Assembly (NCBI RefSeq): GCF_026151205.1
Contig: NC_087078.1
Coordinates: forward strand, 19,011,765-19,075,764
DNA: 64,000 nucleotides
Direction of reading: 5' to 3'
From: Bolinopsis microptera
Taxonomy: Eukaryota > Ctenophora > Tentaculata > Lobata > Bolinopsidae
A model generated the notes under the pieces. The model made no database searches and was not told the DNA's origin. It was given only the letters and a program-made list of their open reading frames with translations. This document shows positions 1 to 13,600 of the stretch, in pieces (position 1 is the first letter of the stretch; every line of letters begins with the position of its first letter). Made by a program: the position numbers and the translations under genes.

Positions 1-3000
1 CTCTCACAGAATCGCTGCAAGCATGCTATGAACAAGGGGAGAAGTAGGAGAAAAGTGGCAACGGAAAGAGAGCAAGGAGAAGCTAACGATAACCACACTA
101 GTAGAAAATTACCCCAGTCTGCAAGGAGCAGCTGATGTTACGGCGATTGGTTTGCTGTAAGTCGAGAATTAGAATCTAGTAAACGGTCCGAGGGAAAATT
201 AGTTGATTTTGACACACCGCGCGGTCTTTCTCTGGTGAGGGGAAGGACATGAGCCCATGGAATTGTTAATTCTGGATGTCATCGTGCATTTTAGGAACAA
301 TCTTTGCCGCCGTACTAAAATGTTGCAAAGCATACAACTCAAAGGTTTTGGCATGTCATTAAATTACCAGGGTCAATTATAATCCAGCCGCATGGACACG
401 CGGCGGGCCAATAAAATTAGACGGACCTAAGCACGGGACTTGAAACTGACCAACCAGCGATGAGAAAACGTGCACGTGACACACGCGACCAATACAAAAC
501 GCGGAATTGATTCTACTTTAACTGTTTTACAAGAATTTTATTGAAAGGTATTGATTAACTTTGCTAAAAACGTCACGTTAGATGTTACCACCAAATATAT
601 CTCCCTGACTTTCACGCGGAGCGAATAAAATTGAAATTTTAAGATTCCGGGATAAGCGAAGCCCGGGTTGACGCCGTGGTACCCCTCGCCTGAACACAAC
701 AACAAATAATGATAAAATTACTAAGTACTGAGCACCTGACAATTTAACGAGGACAATAGGTCCGGTGGATGTTTAGACCTGGTGTCACGTGACCTAACAC
801 AAATAATAAATATGCAACCTTTTGGTAATTTTACGAGCGTTTAACTTTGCACCAACGCGATGAAACATCAAATTGGGCATTTGAATTGCCCTGACAGCAT
901 CTAGCATTAAACACAGATATACTGCATGTATAATTAGGGCAGTCCGGTACCCTGTCAGCAATGTTCGTCACCTCTTTAGACTGAGAAAAGAGTCTCTAGA
1001 CCGGAGGTCCGAGTGACGAAACGATTACCGGATTTAAACAGCTCTCACCTCCTCTCCGAGAGTTAACTTATCCGCTACAAAAGAGGGATCTGTGGATTAG
1101 GGGAGAAGAAGAAAAGGGGGTAAAATGGGAAGATGTTACTCCCTCTTTGATGGCTGGCGCAATATAAACCTGTCAATCCGTTTAGGGGCTTCGGCGGTAA
1201 AAACACAGAAAGTTTTGCCGACAAGCACAAGTACATAATTCTGGCCTGTCGATAAGCAATAAGGAGTTTACGGGCAAGGTCCGGCACACGAGAGAGGACT
1301 CAACACTGAGCTGAGCAAGCTAAATAGCCTAGAGTTTGAGATCATGTTTGAACAGGGGGAACGTGGCTGCGAATTAGAGAAATAGTTAGATTTTCCTTAC
1401 CTACTGACAGACCTGAGTGTGCCGGTGTTCACAAAAATATTAATCTAAATTTTAAGGGTTCAATTTAACAAATCAGTAAAAGTTCGTTTAGGCTAGTGCA
1501 CGTCTTCAGGACAGATCCGGGAAGGTTAACTAATTATTTTTCGTCAGGCCGTGGGACCTGATTTTGTTTTCTCCGTGTCTGCTGTGTCATTGTTACAACT
1601 TCCGGGGGCATCAGGCCGTGACTGTGTGACTCAGGGGGAGGCCTAGGGAAGCTTTCCCGGCCTTCTTTCAGAATCAAGGATTGTGTTGTTTGTTAATTTA
1701 ATATTTGGAGGTAAATTATAAGGGTTTGGAGGGAAAGAGAGAAGCTGATACAGGAATAATTACTGAGGAGAAGAACTGTTAAGAATTATTGGATCTGGAG
1801 ATCCTTTTCCATTTACTACCCTCTACTTGCCACAAACCATTCATTTCTTTTCTATGATAGACAGGATTTATCGATCCATGAATTAATACCACCTAAATAT
1901 CGAATTTAAAGCGTTCAATAACGTTGAATAACTGATTTCTTAAAGTTGATTTATTAAAGTTGCCGATATTATTATTAACTGATTTATCGCGGTAAAGCAC
2001 AGCAAAGTTCAGAGAAAATGGTAAATTTGAGGCTTTGTAGAACTAGATGGCATGCTCTAACACTTACAACGACCAAAGCTGCATTCTATATCTCCTTGTG
2101 AGTTAGCACAGTTTGGAATGAAAACCATTTGAAATGTGAGAATTAATTAAGTTTAAATCAATTAAGTTTTAAATTATAGCAGGACTCCAATATAATGGAT
2201 ATTGACTTGTGTGTGATGACTCATTTCTAATGACCGACGGTAGTTATATGAGCTTGCCGTCATCAGCCACATTTCAAAATCAATAACAATAATTCTACGA
2301 ACATTTACTTCAAAAATCATCCCAGACCTGTCTTTGCTGAACTAAAACTTAACAATTAAAAACTTCAACAACTATTGATGAGCAAATGCGCCATGATTTA
2401 TCAAATTATGTTTTTAAATAATAAGTATAACGTAAAATGCATTGTAATTTAAGCGCAGCGTTGATATTTTCATTTTAAACCAAGTAATTAAATCGTAAGC
2501 AACACGTTTTAAAAATCGAGAGCATGCGATTTGAGGCGGGATTGAGCTGATCTCGAAAAAATGCGGTTTCAGAATTTAGATGAAGAGATCGTTGCTTGGA
2601 AACCTGGGACCACCGCTTAAATGAGATCTTATCTGGAAAATTAAATAGCATTTTGGACGATATAATGGTGGACTCAATGTGAAATTAGTGTGAAAATATT
2701 AAGTTTTTAAGGCTATAGTAAACTAAAATGTGATTCGAATAACAAAGTTCAAATTAAGATAACTGTATTATTTGAATCTTATAGTAGACGGCAGAGCGAG
2801 AGGTTATATAAAATGGAATTTTGTAAGTAGTTATATTGTTACGGTAAACGTGCGTCATAAGTGGAGATAAACCGTAAAACTTTTTCTCTAAAACATTGAT
2901 TAAATTGACAAACCTTGCTGAGAGATGATCTCACTGATCCAGCGTCAACTCTCACCACCACCCCACCTTCCTTCTTTTTCAGGGATCAGTTAACCAGTCA

Positions 3001-4695
3001 CCAGGGTTGTGTTACAAGTTTCCATGACAGCACGTGGTTTCCATGAAACCACCTAGTTCAACTGTTATACTGCAATGGTAAAACACGTGGGGGTAAACTT
3101 TAGATTTTAAAAGATTTTGGTACCCGATGATTCGTTGCGAGAGGAAGTTACCAAGCAAGATAATTACTGGCTTTGCAACTTAAATCAGCTAAAACGGGTT
3201 AAACTTAAATGAACCATTAAATTTTGGAGACATTAAAGGATGTCGAGTATGGGATATTATAAGAGTAAGGTTTATACTGCTTCACAGCTTTAATAACTAG
3301 GTCACTAGTTAGCTACATACTAGCTAGGCCTAATAACCTACTATTTAATAGTTTGTTAAACGCCCGATATCAACTATATCCATCGGCACTTCAATTTAGA
3401 GAAATTGGGGTTCTCCCAGCAATTGCTTAGTAGCAAAAATGAAACAATAGCCGAACTTAAAGTTCGGCAAGTTCGGAACTTGCTTACCTGGCTCTGTTGT
3501 ATGGAGGGAAGATGACCACTAAAGCATGCAACCACATCATTATCACCATAACCATGGTAACATCATGTCAGTTAACTTCCAGTGTCAGCTGTGTTGTTGC
3601 CATGCTTAGTGAAATAGGAGAATATTACCAACGTTTTAGAAAGAAAAAAAAACACTGCCTTTTATGCGTTATGATAATATATCGACTCTATCCATAATAA
3701 TAATAAATAGTCAGTATATTAGATAGTATGTAATTATAGTCAGTATATTAGACAGTATGTTTAGCACTTCTTCCGTTTTTCAGCCGTTAAATGACATTGG
3801 TCAAAGTGTTAAGTTCTATACTAGCCCACATGAGTGACCGCAATTCATTTTCTCCAATATTTCAAATTTCTTTCACAACTCATCACATCGATGCCCTCCA
3901 GTCCATCCGAAGTCCAAGCTTAACTTTCATCTAATTTGTTTACAATCTGTCAAAAGCAGTATGGCCGATAGAAGTGGCGACATAGTAATTAATTTGGCGT
4001 AATCGCTGGCTGAAAACGGTTGCATGCTATATGATTGCCTGGGATGTTGCAAAGCATAAGCATTATAAAGCAACTCCGGCTCAAATGAAGCCTAAAACTG
4101 CTTGAAGAGGGCAGGGCCAAATTTTCTCAAATTGCATTGTCTAGACCACAGAATGAAGGCACACATATACAATGCCGTCCCAACCAATGAATAATATGTT
4201 ACAACCATAGCCTCACTCATTGCTGTTCGAATGAGTAATAATAATAACACCTTAAATCTTAACGAAAAATATCTTATTTACGATGTAATATTTACAATAA
4301 ATTCTACAAGATAATTGTCAATAAACATTTCCTTCTGTATAAAGAGTTTAAACTTTACACAGTGAAGATTGTTCCGCTTTTAAAAACATATAATCGGTCA
4401 ATAATAAAACAACACTCAACAGATGTCGTTCTTATTCTTAAGCGTTCAAAATCACTCACATAGCAGCGCTGTTGAAATTCAACACAAAAAAATCAAGTTT
4501 TCTTTAAATTGTACGACATCGCTATTTTCACCATTATTCACTTTTTTTTTGTTTCTAAAAATGTCAAAAATGTATGCCAAAAAAACAAATTTCCGATAAT
4601 AAACTGCCAAAATTAAATCCATTTCTTCTATATAAGTTTTCATCTCACACAATGAATTAATAAAGTTCCCTTGCTTCTGTGCTTCTCGGAGGTAT
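1..4695. other. Gene-free stretch, no supported feature
   Basis: I see no ORF with recognisable similarity and no chain of phase-compatible exons on either strand. The sequence is AT-rich and mostly unique, with short A/T runs. Its right edge is the 3' flank of the actin-like gene, which is transcribed leftwards. Promoters or non-coding RNAs could be present but nothing in the sequence marks them. Confidence 0.5.
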
Positions 4696-7600
4696 TTAAA
4701 AGCATTTTGAATGGACCACATCAGGGCCATAAGCATCAAACTCCTCTTTAGTTGTCCACAAGTTCTTGCTCACACTCAACTCCGCCCAAATGGATCCCCC
4801 CATCCAAGCTGACATCTTTCTCTCGGGCGGAGCTACAACGTTTACAGCGGAGTGTTTTTCTGCAATTCCGGCTCGCAGCCGCTCGACCAGACCTGGTACA
4901 AGCACTAATTAAACACCCATTAAAGATGGCGTGGGTTAGAGAGTCGTTTACCGTTATTTTAGTACGGCCAGCTCCGATCATCTATAACTAATGGCCAGGG
5001 CAGATCACTATATCCCGCTTCTTATCTTCAACTTGTCAATACTCCCAATAAAAACTCTTTCTACCTATCAACACGTGTGCGCGGCGTCAACACGTGTGCG
5101 CGGCACCGGACCTACTCAAATTTGAGGACAAGTCACAAGATACACGACCCTGAATTATATGACGAGATAACAACCACACGATATATATAATGTAAATACC
5201 AATAAATTTGCTGGCACACAATTAAAATGGTTATACCTGGAAACATAGAAGACGATCCGGTCAGAAAGACAGACTGAGCGACGATATCCTGCTTAATCTG
5301 ACCATTCAATGTGTCGATAAGCTGGTTAACGCTTCCTATCAGCCCTGCAGCAAAAAATCGTAAAATCATCTGGAAGTGCGAGATAGCCTTGTCAAAAGAG
5401 AGGTTAAATGTCGCTATATGAAATTTACCAAGTTTAGTTTAATGCGTTTAACGAGGAGTAATTGTTTAGCCGTGAAAAGAGGGAAGTTAGCGTTTTAAAG
5501 CTGTTCTCTAGAAAAATCTAGTAGTCCAGTTTGGCCTGGAAGTATCTAACAGAAGAATGTACATGATGTGGATCTGTTACCACTACACCACCCGGCCGAC
5601 CTGTCCAAATAACGCCTGTTTAATGTTTAGCAGACGGCAGAGATTGGACCTGGCCATGATTTAAATATGGGAAGTATGGGAAGTATGGCCACGACATGAC
5701 ACTTTCTGGCACACGCCAAGTATCTTATGACGCAAGACGCCGTTACTGAACCTCCAAGAAAGTCTTATCATTGCCGAATAAAAATTAACGTGTTGTCAAA
5801 CCTTGTGTGTTCTTTATTCCGAAGAGATGGGGTTGAAAAAGACATTCTGTGCACTGGAATAGTTCTCTACCGAGGTTTATCACTTGACCTGTAATTGGTA
5901 ATGTTCTATCAGAAAATTGTTCGAAAGTTTAAGAAAGAGAAATAATATAATGTAATACGGTAATGTGCTCTTTGTACTTGCTTACTAGTAGCTCTAGCAT
6001 TACTCTCTCTGGTATTCTCAATCAGACAAAACTCAGATAATTATTTTAGAAAAGCTTTTCTGCCGTAAATCGGGTTTTATTTCACTTTAATCTCATTTAG
6101 AATGTAAATGAAGCTCATAATTGGGGAAAGTTAGAAACGTCCATTGGTGTTTGACATTAAACTGTCTTATTATCATCCGCTCTGTATGATCGGTAAAGTC
6201 AGCACTGGAGCTCTAAAAGTTATGATTTAGATCACAGTAAATCTGTAGAATTGTGAGTGAAGTAATTACTAAGACAAAGTAAATTCCAGTTTTGTTAATC
6301 AAGTTAAACTTCAGATACTTACAATCCGGCAGTTCATACTCTGTACTTAGAGCCGCAGGTTTCGACATCTCTACTTCGTAGTCCAGTGCTACATAGCCAC
6401 GTTTTTCCTGTAAATAACAGTGAAAACTACGTAATATAGTAACGCTAATTAATTATTATAATCATCCCATGACTAAATGCGCGAGGCAAGAAAACTAGTG
6501 GGAGGAGGAGGAAGAGGAGGTGTCGAATACAAGCTATTGAAACATTCAATAATTTGCCGATGATATGATATTTTGACAGGTACATAACTTATTCGCCAAA
6601 TCGGAGCTCAACACATCCAAAACTCGGAAACACTAAATTGCTCACATGTAAAGCTGTACATGTCAACTTTTTTTGGAAACATGAAAACATTCCTGTGCAT
6701 TGTGCGCGGTGTCAAAAACATTTTCAGTAATAACCCTAGCACAGGTCTGTTTGTGGCCGATTTCGCAGATTTAAGTTAAGCAAAAACTGGCGGAACTATC
6801 GGATAGCTGGAGAAAGCTTATCTAGCTAGATAAGGTACTACGAACAACACAGCGCGAACCTAACCTTTATGTCTTCAACTACCAGGGGATCAAAGTCAGA
6901 GGTCCTGTAGACTTGATCTGCTCGTCTCTGTTTCAGGAGTAGTTCCAGAGCTCTGGTGACATCCTGGCCTCCAACTTGGAGCACTACTGCTTTATTTCTC
7001 AATATGTTCACTATGGTGAGGGTTAGATTTGGAGGGGGGTTTGTGATTCTAAAAGGCTGGGTGCTATATCCGGAGTACTTAGCACTCATACCACCCCCCC
7101 CCCCCCTGCATAACTCTCACAACTTTATATAAAGTTTACAGTTTAGTCTCATTGTTCTACTGTGTTATAACAAGCTGAAATAAATCTTGAAATTCCCAAA
7201 AGGCTCTCAGAGATCAGATTATTAGTTATTTAGTTATTAGTTATTTAGTTATTAGTTATTTAGTTATTAGTGATATTTTGAGGAATTGGAGGTGGCTTTA
7301 ATTGATTACTTTTTAATTACTAATGCTTGTTTTAGTTTTACTTCCCTTTAAAAAAGGATATTCAATTCAACCACAGATCAAGCATAATTAACCACTAACT
7401 TTGAATATCCGGATAATTATGAAATATACGACGACTTCCAAGTACTATTTAATAAGTGAATAACTTACGGTTCCAGATGGGTACAATGCTAGTGTAAGTG
7501 TTGCTCATGTTAATCACAATACCACTCGTGTGGCCGGAACTGATTAAAGCCAGGAACTCTTGTGGTACAAACATTCTGAGGAACAACTGATTAAAGCCAG

Positions 7601-10600
7601 GAACTCTTGTGGTACAAACATTCTGAGGAACAACTGATTAAAGCCAGGAACTCTTGTGGTACAAACATTCTGAGGTACAACTGATTAAAGCCAGGAACTC
7701 TTGTGGTACAAACATTCTGAGGTACAACTGATTAAAGCCAGGAACTCTTGTGGTACAAACATTCTGAGGTACAACTGATCAAAGCCAGGAACTCTTGTGG
7801 TACAAACATTCTGAGGAACAACTGATTAAAGCCAGGAACTCTTGTGGTACAAACATTCTGAGGAACAACTGATTAAAGCCAGGAACTCTTGTGGTACAAA
7901 CATTCTGAGGTACAACTGATTAAAGCCAGGAACTCTTGTGGTACAAACATTCTGAGGTACAACTGATTAAAGCCAGGAACTCTTGTGGTACAAACATTCT
8001 GAGGTACAACTGATTAAAGTCAGGAACTCTTGTGGTACAAACATTCTGAGAACAATTATTATATTTATTGGCATGGGCTTGCTAACACCTGATATACTCA
8101 TAAGTGAACACCACATGCGAGGTATTGAAAATACCGGACAATTTGTCTCACGGTTAAATAGAATGTGCTATCGACCAAAGGTTTATCGAACATTTAAGTG
8201 CTGATTGCTGATCTGTACATCTTCAGGAATTCTTCTGATCAATGCTAATATCACCCTAGGGCCTAGAGACACAAAAGATGCTTAAATATAGACCTTAGCT
8301 TGTGATTTCTTCTACAGTCAACACTCATACCGGAGTGAGCGGACCCAAATTCAAGCCGCTAGCGCACTCTCAGCTAAAATCTGATACCTAAAACTCACAA
8401 GCCTAATGATACCTAAAACTCACAAGCCTAATGATACCTAAAACTCACAAGCCTAATGATACCTAAAACTCACAAGCCTAATGATACCTAGAACTCACAA
8501 GCCTAATGATACCTAAAACTCACAAGCCTAATGATACCTAGAACTCACAAGCCTAATGATACCTAAAACTCACAAGCCTAATGATACCTAAAACTCACAA
8601 GCCTAATGATACCTAAAACTCACAAGCCTAATGATACCTAAAACTCACAAGCCTAATGATACCTAAAACTCACAAGCCTAATGATACCTAAAACTCACAA
8701 GCCTAATGATACCTAAAACTCACAAGCCTAATGATACCTAAAACTCACAAGCCTAATGATACCTAGAACTCACAAGCCTAATGATACCTAAAACTCACAA
8801 GCCTAATGATACCTAAAACTCACAAGCCTAATGATACCTAAAACTCACAAGCCTAATGATACCTAGAACTCACAAGCCTAATGATACCTAAAACTCACAA
8901 GCCTAATGATACCTAAAACTCACAAGCCTAATGATACCTAAAACTCACAAGCCTAATGATACCTAAAACTCACAAGCCTAATGATACCTAAAACTCACAA
9001 GCCTAATGATACCTAAAACTCACAAGCCTAATGATACCTAAAACTCACAAGCCTAATGATACCTAAAACTCACAAGCCTAATGATACCTAAAACTCACAA
9101 GCCTAATGATACCTAAAACTCACAAGCCTAATGATACCTAAAACTCACAAGCCTAATGATACCTAAAACTCACAAGCCTAATGATACCTAAAACTCACAA
9201 GCCTAATGATACCTAAAACTCACAAGCCTAATGATACCTAAAACTCACAAGCCTAATGATACCTAAAACTCACAAGCCTAATGATACCTAAAACTCACAA
9301 GCCTAATGATACCTAAAACTCACAAGCCTAATGATACCTAGAACTCACAAGCCTAATGATACCTAAAACTCACAAGCCTAATGTCTTGAACTCCTCAAAG
9401 AAGAGTCCCATGATCTGCTCCCTCTGTTGGCACGTGGTGAACACGTGCTCAGTTAGCAGGAATCTGTACTCGTCAGGACACCGCCCCACGTGGTAGCTAA
9501 AGAACAGTTCGTCTCGCAGGATCTGAAGAGAGGGACAGTAGATGAGAGTCATCACCTACTGGAACATGGGCCAGAGGAGATAAGAGTAAGAAGGTACTGG
9601 ACACTACTGCGCGACCAGTTATCCACAGTTTAATCCCAGTTATTCCCACCCAGGTGAGGAAGTAGGAACATGTTGCATGGAGAGTAACCAGGGTGACCCA
9701 CAGTACACAGAAAAGTAGGAACATGTTGCGTGGAGAGTTACCAGGGTGACCCACAGTACACAGAAAAGTAGGAACATGTTGCGTGGAGAGTAACCAGGGT
9801 GACCCACAGTACACAGAAAAGTAGGAACATGTTGCGTGGAGTTACCAGGGTGACCCACAGTACACAGAAAAGTAGGAACATGTTGCGTGGAGAGTTACCA
9901 GGGTGACCCACAGTACACAGAAAAGTAGGAACATGTTGCGTGGAGAGTTACCAGGGTGACCCACAGTACACAGAAAAGTAGGAACATGTTGCGTGGAGAG
10001 TTACCAGGGTGACCCACAGTACACAGAAAAGTAGGAATATGTTGCGTGGAGAGTTACCAGGGTGACCCACAGTACACCGAAAAAGATCCTCTAATTTCGG
10101 CGGGAGTTCGGGGATAATGTTTGAATAGCTTTAAGATATTATATATATATATATTGAACATGATGGTTTTAAGGAACTTCGGCTAGTAGCAACTCCATTT
10201 AACCGTGATCAAATTCAGTCCAAAATCTCACATATTCTACATTAAAACTAAAATTATTTTATCACTAAAAACTCACAAAGCTTTTGCGTCCATCTCATCA
10301 AAAAGTAATGTGGCAGTCTCGGCTCTGGTCGTGTTGTCAGTAAAAACATGCTCTGTCAAGAGAAGGCTCGCCTCCTCCGGACCGACCCTCAGTTCATGAA
10401 TAAACACATGCCATATCATCTGAGAAGTTCACTAATTTATACTTGAGATCTGAGAAGTTCACTAATTTATACTTGAGATTTGAGATGTGCACTAATTTTA
10501 CCCTCATGCAGGCGTGACAATAGACAGGACTGAACTTAGCAGAATTTTCACAGTGCAGGTTCAATGTTCATGCAACATTGAAAAGACAATATGCAATAGC

Positions 10601-13600
10601 TGAATGCGCGAAAATAGATAAAAATAAACGTCGGTCTCTTTGGACACTCCCCAGTCCCCATGTTGGTTACCAATGGCACGCTGTGTTTTCCATGATAATG
10701 TCAATGAGCAATTTCAGCTGGGTATTCAAATGGTGCACCCAATTAATTTTCGTTGGAGGGAGGGAGGAACAGGGTCTAAAACATTTGTCGAAGTTCCTTC
10801 AGAACTCATTGATAACTGATCGACAGGCCCGCGCCCCGCAGGAGCATTAAATTAGCAGGAGCATTAAATTAGCAGGAGCATTAAATTAGCAGGAGCATTA
10901 AATTAGCAGGAGCATTAAATTAGCAGGAGCATTAAATTAGCAGGAGCATTAAATTAGCAGGAGCATTAAAAATAAATTAGCAGGAGCATTAAATTAGCAG
11001 GAGCATTAAAAATAAATTAGCAGGAGCATTAAATTAGCAGGAGCATTAAATTAGCAGGAGCATTAAATTAGCAGGAGCATTCAATTAGCAGGAGCATTCA
11101 ATTAGCAGGAGCATTAAAAATAAATTAGCAGGAGCATTCAATTAGCAGGAGCATTAAAAATAAATTAGCAGGAGCATTAAATTAGCAGGAGCATTCAATT
11201 GGCAGGAGCATTCAATTAGCAGGAGCATTCAATTAGCAGGAGCATTCAATTGGCAGGAGCATTCAATTAGCAGGAGCATTCAATTATCTGTAGCACTTCC
11301 ACTTCCTTTACCAGAAGTTCTTACTATTGTAAATGTAAGTTCTAACCTGCAAACACCTTTTCGTGGCGCCCCGAGGATATAGAGCTACTAAAACGAAGGT
11401 TTGACCAGTTACACCACCAAGATTACCGCGGAAGAAAGGGAGATACAAACGTCCAAAAATAGATATCGATAGTATCGGAACATTCCGAGTTGCGGATAGT
11501 GTAATTTAAAGGTGAGCAGTTCTGAAGTTCCGAAAAGATGAACGATCTGATGATATAACCAGCAGAACATCCTTCTTTAGCAAAGCAAATTACGCAGAAA
11601 AAGAAGAGACATCTGATAATATTCATCGGTATGTGCAATCCGCATACCGACACATTCAACATAGTGCATTCAGCAATCGATGGCTCAAAAAGCTTGAAAG
11701 TTATTTTTCAGATTAGAAATGATGACTGCATTAACATAAGATCACCATGATATTATTATTAAGCAATTTAAGTGGAGTATGATAAAATTATAATTAAATA
11801 AAACTGACAAACCTTCAACATTTTCTTCTTCTTTTCTTCCTTTTCCTTATCGGTAAGAACTCTTGTTCCGTTCAGTGGTAAAAGCGACTGTGAAAAATAT
11901 ATATGATAAAAAATAATCAAAAATGAGAATAAAATTCAATTTGCTTCCTAACAGTTACACGTTGTTTGGTGTCACACTGTATTGACTTTACTCTCTTATT
12001 TTTTAATTTTGCTATAGCGGGATGAGAGTTGGTTCTTAAAAAGCAAACGAGTCAGATTTCTCCTCACCTCTATGAGTAAGGTTAGGAGATCCCTCTCCCT
12101 CTCCCTCTCCCTCTCCCTCTCCCTCTCCCTCTCCCTCTCCCTCTCCCTCTCCCTCTCCCTCTCCCTCTCCCTCTCCCTCTCCCTCTCCCCCTCCCCCTCC
12201 TCCCTCCCCCCTCCCCCCTCCCCCTCCCCCCTCCCCCTCCCCCTCCCTCTCCCTCTCCCTCTCCCTCTCCCTCTCCCTCTCCCTCTCCCTCTCCCTCTCC
12301 CTCTCCCTCTCCCTCTCCCTCTCCCTCTCCCTCTCCCTCTCCCTCTCCCTCTCCCTCTCCCTCTCCCTCTCCCTCTCCCTCTCCCTCTCCCTCTCCCTCT
12401 CCCTCTCCCTCTCCCTCTCCCTCTCCCTCTCCCTCTCCCTCTCCCTCTCCCTCTCCCTCTCCCTCTCCATCTCCCTCTCCCTCTCCTTACTCCTGACTTA
12501 AGGATATAGCACTTTAATATAGAGATATCTCTTTCCTCGTTATTTTGCCCGAGAAGTAATATCATCATTCCGCATTAAAATGGGCACATAGCGCTAACAC
12601 AAAAGCGTGAAGAACCTGTTATAACTACATAACTGGGGATCTTTTAGTTTTACACATTACGTTACGTTAACAATTAACATTCTCGGGTGGGGGTCTGCAA
12701 TCCTGGGATTCGTGATGACGTAATATGTAAACATTCCCAATAATTAACAAAGACAGCCCTTCTGCTGGTCTAAAATAGACACAGAAAGTAGTATAGCACA
12801 GCTAGACTATAGTAGTATAGCACCTAGACTTTGCGTTTTAAAATTGAGACACAATTCTCAAGATAGTTTTTTTCTAGGACGTAAAATTGAAAATTTAGCT
12901 GCGTCATCCGAAAACACACAATTAAAAGAAAGTTACCTTTCGTTGAGAAGGTAAAGTTAACCCAGCGATGATACCACCATCATGATCAGGTTCATCAATC
13001 ATCGCTACCATGGTTACCATCGCTACCATGCACCTACAGCTAAATTATCGCCATGGTTAGTTTAAAGTGACTGTTTACAACTTGGATGTGTTGCTAGGTG
13101 AACAAAAGAAGAGCTGGTTTTGTTGTGGTCAGAATATTAAATAACTTTTCAAATTGCTACCAACAAGGAAATCAGACACGGAAGCACATTTTATTTCGCA
13201 TATTCGGGTACAATGAAACGCAAATGTATCTTGGAAATGAGATTAAATTGTGCATATTTCTTTGTTTATGTTTCATTGTATACATTTCATTGTACAAATT
13301 CAATGTATATTCAATATTTCACATGTGGTAGGTTTATGTTAGGATTGGCAGCTGCGTAACATATAAATAATTGGAAACGTTTTAAATGTAATAGATACTG
13401 AAACTCAAACAGACAATACACATTGCTGACAATTATCCCAAGCAACTTTGTCCCAGTGGGATCACCAATCAAAAATAAGAAGGTTTCAGCCAGTAAAAAA
13501 TCATCTCATTTTCATCCACCAAATTCTTAATCAAATCCAGTGAAAGGTTAAAAAATTGCGATCATCAAAAATCTTACAGAAAAATGACAGAAAAATTAAA

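Noticed and set aside
5540-5615. tRNA-like A box (TGGTGTAGTGG) on the minus strand
   Set aside because: No B box at the expected distance and no cloverleaf; likely chance or a very old SINE fragment.
5640-5760. Candidate missing actin exon on the minus strand
   Set aside because: Open frame but no resemblance to the expected ITIGNERF segment; the flanking exons already join in phase.
7541-9381. CRISPR array, because of regular 25- and 47-bp repeats
   Set aside because: Units are directly tandem with no unique spacers, in a eukaryotic intron.
9497-9858. Minus-strand frames rich in [13 protein letters not shown]
   Set aside because: Translations of the 53-bp array between the two alternative exons.
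11996-12568. Arg-Gly / Glu-Arg / Ser-Leu-Pro long reading frames on both strands
   Set aside because: They are translations of the CTCCCT hexamer, open in several frames at once, with no splice or start context.
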